Below are positions 59,043 to 64,000 of a stretch of DNA of 64,000 bases, piece after piece. The notes under the pieces are model-generated. The model was not told the origin of the DNA, did not search any database, and saw nothing but the letters and a program-made list of their open reading frames with translations. The translations under genes were made by a program, and so were the position numbers. The stretch comes from Bryum argenteum (lineage: Eukaryota; Streptophyta; Bryopsida; Bryales; Bryaceae). The DNA is taken from NCBI GenBank assembly GCA_037043015.1, contig CM073325.1, forward strand, positions 12,007,001 to 12,071,000, read 5' to 3'. Each line of letters opens with the position of its first letter. The stretch's first letter is position 1.

Positions 59043-60605
59043 ATGTCGCAGCACCCGATATGGGTGACCCGGCTCGCTCTAGGTGGTGCAGCGTAAGCTT
59101 CTCAACACACACCTTCTCGTCAATATGAATTTTTGTGAAGAAACATCGTCATTTCTGCAGAATTCGCTGTCATCTAGCACCAGACTCCACTTATGTCACT
59201 GCTGTATTCTTTGCTCAAGTATCCTTACTCGTTTAAGTTGTGTTCGAGGCTCAATTTTTGTACTATCTAGGGTTAGTGGATCTGACCTAATGAGGTTGCA
59301 TCTTCAATTCTGCTAAAAGAGAATGGAAATGCAAGTATCAATGTGATGTCTATGCATGAATGTATACTTATTCTGCCGTGTCCTCCTTTTTTCAAATAGA
59401 GATTTCGTGTCTGAAGCATTAGAGCTTTCTTCTCTCATGTTGGAGAACATGTGCAGGCTGCTTGTTTTACGTATCACAACGTCTGGAGTTCACTCGTTAA
59501 GTGTCAGTTTCCATGTGAGACCCTACCCTGAAATCCTTGATGCCTTTGATGAATCAGACCACTTCCATATTCCCTAGCCTCGTCATTGATTGTATGGGTT
59601 CCAAATATCTGGGTTTGCAAGGGGAGGATGCAAACCGGTATCTTTATATCTTGAAACCTGTATTTTGAAAATAGAAAATCTGTATTCTTGTCAGTGCTCT
59701 TTTGAGAAGAGTAGTGCTAATTGACAGGATTTGCATTATTTTCCATTGAATCAAAAAAATTCAGGATTGCATGGAAGTGGTGCTTCACTTGTTTTCCGTA
59801 AAAGTGGCTTTGGATTTTCCATAGGTACTTTTCAAGGAGATATATGAGGACCAGTTTCACGCAAATCTAAGAAATCTCATTTTAATGAGGAATAGTGCCC
59901 TCTCTTGTCAATGAGCATCATCTCTCTCCAAATTAGACACAGGGGACCAATCTTTTATTTCAAAATACGGGTTCCATAATGAAGATTTTGGGCTTGCAAC
60001 ATCCTCCCTTTGCAAGCCCATATTATGTTTCTGGAACGTGTAAAAAGAATGGTAGAGATTGGGAACATGAAAGTAGCCTGGTTCCATTGAACTCAACAAG
60101 GATCAAGGGATAGGGTCTTCGTAACTGGTCCTAAGACGGAATGAAATGTAACAGGAACTGTTACGATGTCTATTCCTGAATTATGCATTATTATCAGCTC
60201 CTTCTGCCTTGGCTACTTTCTTCTTTGAGAGGATATTTTGTCTGACATTCCTTGAAGCCTCAGAGCTTCCTACTCTCATGTGCAGGCTGCTTCATAACAT
60301 ATTGCACTTGTTAGCTAAGAGAGAATGGAATGTAACACGAGCCGTATAGATTCGTTACGTTGTCCATTCCAAAACTGTCAACGTATTCTGCCTTGGCCCC
60401 CTGTTCTTTTCAAAGAGAATTTGCTTGCAATATCAGAGCTCTCTTTTTCGTCTCTGTGTGCAGGCTGCTTGTATTCGGTGTCACAACGTATGACATTCAC
60501 CGTTCCATAGAAGCGAATCAAAGGCCACCAACAGAGGCGCAGATTGCAGCTCTTACTGCTCAGATTGAGGAGTCAAGACAATCAGGAGACTCTCCCAAGA
60601 AATAA
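59043..60605 (+). CDS. Small single-pass membrane protein, 63 aa, function unknown
   Basis: Two coding exons join in frame: 59043-59092 (MSQHPIWVTRLALGGA, then GTAAGC donor) and 60464-60605 (GTGTGCAG acceptor). The 63-residue product has one hydrophobic segment across the joint (LALGGAALLVFGV, residues 11-23), then YDIHRSIEANQRPPTEAQ and a hydrophilic helical tail rich in Glu, Gln and Lys. Size and layout resemble small subunits or assembly factors of mitochondrial membranes, but I do not recognise the family and give no function. The 1371-bp intron holds two diverged copies of the segment preceding exon 2, acceptor included (near 59455 and 60285). Confidence 0.75.
59310..60490 (+). repeat. 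Triplicated intron/acceptor segment
   Basis: Three related segments lie at about 59310-59500, 60130-60310 and 60310-60490. Each runs GAATGGAATGTAAC-like, then TTCTGCCTTGGC-like, then a CTCTCATGTGCAGGCTGCTT-like acceptor. Only the third acceptor joins to the long exon 2. The first is followed by GTTTTACGTATCACAACG, recognisably like the true exon start. Confidence 0.75.
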
Positions 60606-61187
60606 TCCTCGTGAGATCATGTAAACAAAGGCTTTTCTGTGAAGGGAATGAGAAAATCAGACGCTGTGACTCACTTGAAGCGAAGAAGGCCGCAGCACAG
60701 GTATTCAATGCCTCCTGTACTACTATGTAACATTGTACTGCAATGCATTTCCTTCAGTAAGGTCAATACAACCAAAAGCGCCAGTTTCAGGGCTGATTAT
60801 ACTTGCCATTTTTATAATGATAATGAGAAATTTTTTGTGGACGGGTTTTAATGCAACAGAGAGTGCATTGTTAAGAGTTTGTATGCGAAATATGTAAAAG
60901 TGCAAATTTGTATTGGTACTGTGATCTATTGTGCCACTATTAGGTGGACTTCATCATGTGCAACAGTGTGTATTATAAACTTATGATTATTATTTTGGAA
61001 ATGGTTGAAATTGGACTATCAGTGCTTTTGGGTGTGTATTACGTAAAACAAGGTATCCGTCGTCCCCACGGGGCATCTCTTTACTTGGGCTCTCCAGAAA
61101 TTAGAGGGAGACAGTAATTCCCAGTCCTGATTCTCCATCTTGTGTTCCCGGTTCCCCATCCTCTCTTCCCTTGCTCTTCTTCAGAAA
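60606..61187. other. 3' flank of the small membrane-protein gene
   Basis: Non-coding; probably untranslated and intergenic DNA. Confidence 0.5.
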
Positions 61188-61190
61188 TTA

Positions 61191-62175
61191 GGGCCGGTTT
61201 ACATTTGGGGCCGGGTGGAGAGCCGGCCCAAACTCTTCCAACTTCAACCAATAGGATCACTCGATTCTCTAAAATCCGGCCCAAGGGCTTTATATTTGGG
61301 GCCGGCCGGAAGCACAACTCATCCTACATGTCGCCTTAGGTGGCATGGTTTTGGCACCAAACCATCCGGCCCCAAGGGAGCAATTGGGACGAGGTTTTTA
61401 GTGGCCCAATTCCCCATCTAGGGCCGGATGGGGTTCCATTGTTGGATCTTCCGAATCTCAACTGTCAATAACTTGAAGCGTTTTTTTACCTGTTTTCGTT
61501 TTGTTTTTTATTTACTTATTTTTAAGTGCCCCTATTCATACAAACTTTGCGGCCTTCCTGTTTCGTTTTTTCTAATTTTTATTTTATTTTTATTATTATT
61601 AGTCATTCTTTATCATTTTTTTTTATTTTTATTTTTTTTCTTTTTTGTTTTTTATGTGCCCCTCTTTATACAGACCTTGTAGCCTTCTGGTTTTGTTTTT
61701 TATTTTTATTTAATTTTTCTTCAATTTTATGTGCCCCTATTCATACAGACTTTGCGGCCTGCCCGATTTTATTTGTTAATTTTGTTTAGTTTTTTTTTTT
61801 TTTTTTTTTTTTTCAATTAATATACCCCTATTCATGTAGACTTTGCTGCCTTCATGTTTGAGAGTTTTTTTTTTTTTAGAAAAATAATGAAAAGAAATTG
61901 AAAGAGATGAAAGTTTTGAGTAATTTTCAATCACGCTTTGAGAATCCAAGAACACTGGAATTGCAAATTAGGCTCCAAAATTGGGCTTTAAGGCTTTACA
62001 TTACTTGGGGCCGAAGTGCTTAATTAGAAATTTGGCCCTCAATCCGGCCCCAAGGCTTTATATTTCTTGGGGTTGGAAGGAAGAATTTAAAGAATTTGGG
62101 GCTGGATTTGGGAATGGATTGAAGCCAAATCCGGCCAACCTTCCATCTGGCCCCAAACCCAATGTAAACCGGGCC
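61191..62175. mobile_element. PIF/Harbinger-type MITE, TTA target site
   Basis: The left end reads GGGCCGGTTTACATTTGGGG; the right end, inverted, reads GGCCCGGTTTACATTGGG. TTA flanks both sides (61188-61190 and 62176-62178). The element is 985 bp without coding capacity. Subterminal GGCTTTATATTTGGGGCC-like repeats occur near both ends (about 61288, 61985 and 62052). The T-rich middle holds a four-copy repeat. Confidence 0.88.
61526..61860 (+). repeat. Four-copy repeat inside the Harbinger-type MITE
   Basis: GTGCCCCTATTCATACAGAC followed by TTTGCGGCCT recurs near 61526, 61656, 61730 and, diverged, 61824. T-rich spacers of 50 to 100 bp separate the copies. Confidence 0.85.
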
Positions 62176-62732
62176 TTAGTCTCCCGTCCCGTGTTCCATG
62201 TTCTCCAATTCTCCCGTTCATCATTCCCCGATCTTGTGTTCCTCGTTCCCCGATCCCGTGTTCCTCGTTCCTCGTTCAAAATTTCAAATCTTAATTGAGA
62301 TTATTCATATGTCCACTCTCAATATTAACACCAACATCCTATGGTAATAGTTATCACTCTTCTACATATAATTATTGATTAAAATGTATCAGTCCTTGAT
62401 AACTATTACATTGATCAAGAATAATATAAAATTATTAATTTTCACAATTATGTCTAAGAAAATTCTAGTATCCTTGATTACAATCTACTGAATTGTGATC
62501 ACTTATATGCTAATATATATTGTAGTAGTGTTGATCGAATGAGATAAATTAAGAACTTACAGGATGTGGAGTCCGAAACAGCCAACACAAAGTTACTCAA
62601 TAAAAGAATCAAAAGATTTATTATTATTATTATATTGGTATGTTGTGCAGAGGTGGTAATAAGGAGAGTGTCATTGGATAGAGGATTACTGATTAGAGGA
62701 ACAAGGAGCAATATATTATAATCAAGAAATTA

Positions 62733-62995
62733 GTTCTCCGGAGCGGTGATTACTTGTTCAGCCTCAAGAGGCCGGACAAGAAATCATTGTTTCATAGAAG
62801 CCCTTGTGCAAAAAGCATGGCCAAGTAAGCTCCCATGCCATTTTATCATCCACAACAAAAGTTTACCACCATTGTTTTTTGTCACCAAGTGTAAACACCC
62901 ACCAGTAAGGAGTGACATTTTTGACCGATCACAATTAAGGAACGCCCTTTATTTCATGACCGGTGGACTTCTTCACCATATTGTAAATAGGCCCT
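62733..62995 (-). mobile_element. Truncated relative of the 44445-46262 Harbinger element
   Basis: Read on the - strand, this 263-bp block matches the first 260 bp of the element at 44445 in order: a terminal GGGCC.TTTACA motif, GAAGTCCACCGGTCATGAAA, GGTGGGTGTTTACAC, then CTTGTCCGGCCTC and CTCCGGAGAAC. One end is the transposon terminus. The other stops at the subterminal palindrome. It is a one-ended fragment. Confidence 0.82.
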
Positions 62996-63185
62996 AAGTG
63001 GCAAGAAACTTCGAACTTACAAGCTCCATAATTTGATGTTTTTTTAACATGACACTATTTCAATATTCACTTCCTCTGTCTCGAATTAGTTGTCATGTAC
63101 GAAAGTTGACTTGAGATTTACAAACCATGAGCAAAATAAGATCAAATGTGGCATGATTGCTCAAGCTTACCAACCAATTATTAGG

Positions 63186-63330
63186 GTTGTCTTCTTAGAC
63201 AAAATTCCTATTCATTTGTCAAACACAATTTACATGAGATGTACATTTGATACATTGATGATATCTTAGATGTACATCCCATCTAAATTGTGTTTGACAA
63301 ATGAATAGGAATTTTATATGATAAGACAAC
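63186..63330. repeat. 145-bp foldback MITE, copy 2
   Basis: This copy has the same length and design as that at 24834-24978. The arms start GTTGTCTT and end AAGACAAC, with GAGATGTACATTTGA near the centre. The arms are closely complementary. Confidence 0.87.
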
Positions 63331-64000
63331 GCTGCCAGTAATGCATAAATTTCATGAATCCGACAAACAACCTCACCATGCACTCATTGTGCTACATCCA
63401 TGTGTTACTTCTTGGCACTCTTTTATGCAACACCAAATTTGTTTGGCAGTCTGCCGCAAGTCATTCACTTGAGTTTAGATGAGAGCTATTGCTCACACAA
63501 TGTCGAGTTTTGGAGGTTCGCCGAGATCCAACATAAGCCAACTATATCCATTAACCCTTAATTGACATCCTTGTTTTCCACAAATTGGAGAGAAATGCAA
63601 CCTCATCATCTTCTGGCCTTATTTCTGCACTGAAGGTAAAACAATTTTGAGAATCGGAAACAGTGGTTATCAAGGTAACTTGGTGATGTGACCAATGCAA
63701 AAAAGATTGATCACATCAGGTAAAATCTCAAAAAATGGCACTGTTGAGAAAAAAATGTTTTGGTTGCTGATCATGAGTGAGAAATATCATATTGCTTTTT
63801 TGGTTTTTTGTCCCTTGGGTCATTTTTTCTAAAAATTGGCATCATAGAGCATGGTATAAAGATAAAGATCAAGATTTTTTATTATTTTGAAAAAAAATTG
63901 TCAAAAAAATAAAAAGAAATGCCAAGTCAAAGAGCATTGACCATGGGATCACGTGGCCCCTACAATTTTGCGCGGATCACACAAACCTCAAGAAGGCGAT
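63331..64000. other. Intergenic DNA to the window end
   Basis: No gene was seen. Confidence 0.5.

Noticed and set aside
61428..61789. Phe/Leu-rich frames resembling membrane proteins
   Set aside because: They translate the T-rich core of a MITE.

Overview
This window is nuclear DNA of a land plant. Its genes are rich in introns with GT..AG junctions, and the set includes a plant-type LRR receptor kinase, a plant subtilase and an ascorbate-cycle reductase. AT-rich intergenic DNA full of plant-type DNA transposons separates them. The gene styles suggest a bryophyte (moss or liverwort), but that is inference; nothing here identifies a species.

Cellular genes, left to right: a cytosolic/peroxisomal monodehydroascorbate reductase (+, ten coding exons, 7933-10618, 434 aa); the ARPC3 subunit of the Arp2/3 actin-nucleating complex (+, 13505-14313) with a long repeat-filled leader; a secreted subtilisin-like protease (-, nine exons, 14766-18937, 772 aa); a SAM-like/peroxiredoxin-like-2 fusion protein (-, three exons, 26442-28906, 477 aa); an LRR receptor-like kinase (-, about 19 exons, 50266-54902); an unrecognised gene just upstream of it (-, 55274-55768 and beyond); and a 63-residue single-pass membrane protein (+, 59043-60605). 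They look like independent genes and form no operon-like unit.

Mobile DNA dominates the rest. Positions 1-1170 hold a decayed PIF/Harbinger transposase, with a Myb/SANT-like reading frame nearby. A complete 6501-bp element (36504-43004) has 13-bp perfect terminal inverted repeats and an 8-bp target duplication. It carries one very large gene that looks like a P-element-type DDE transposase, broken by two small frameshifts. A 3608-bp CACTA element (31204-34811, TTA duplication) sits inside a non-LTR retrotransposon remnant. Three TTA-flanked Harbinger-type elements share a GTTTACA terminal motif (44445-46262, 56628-56973, 61191-62175), and a related fragment lies at 62733-62995. A TTAA-flanked piggyBac-like MITE lies at 30074-30435. 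A 145-bp foldback MITE occurs twice.

Other structure: an unannotated ARPC3 pseudogene at about 5833-6510 on the - strand; a five-copy diverged repeat carrying splice-acceptor-like ends in the ARPC3 leader; a triplicated intron/acceptor segment in the small membrane-protein gene; and several minisatellites. The strongest candidate for an undescribed system is the 6.5-kb transposon.
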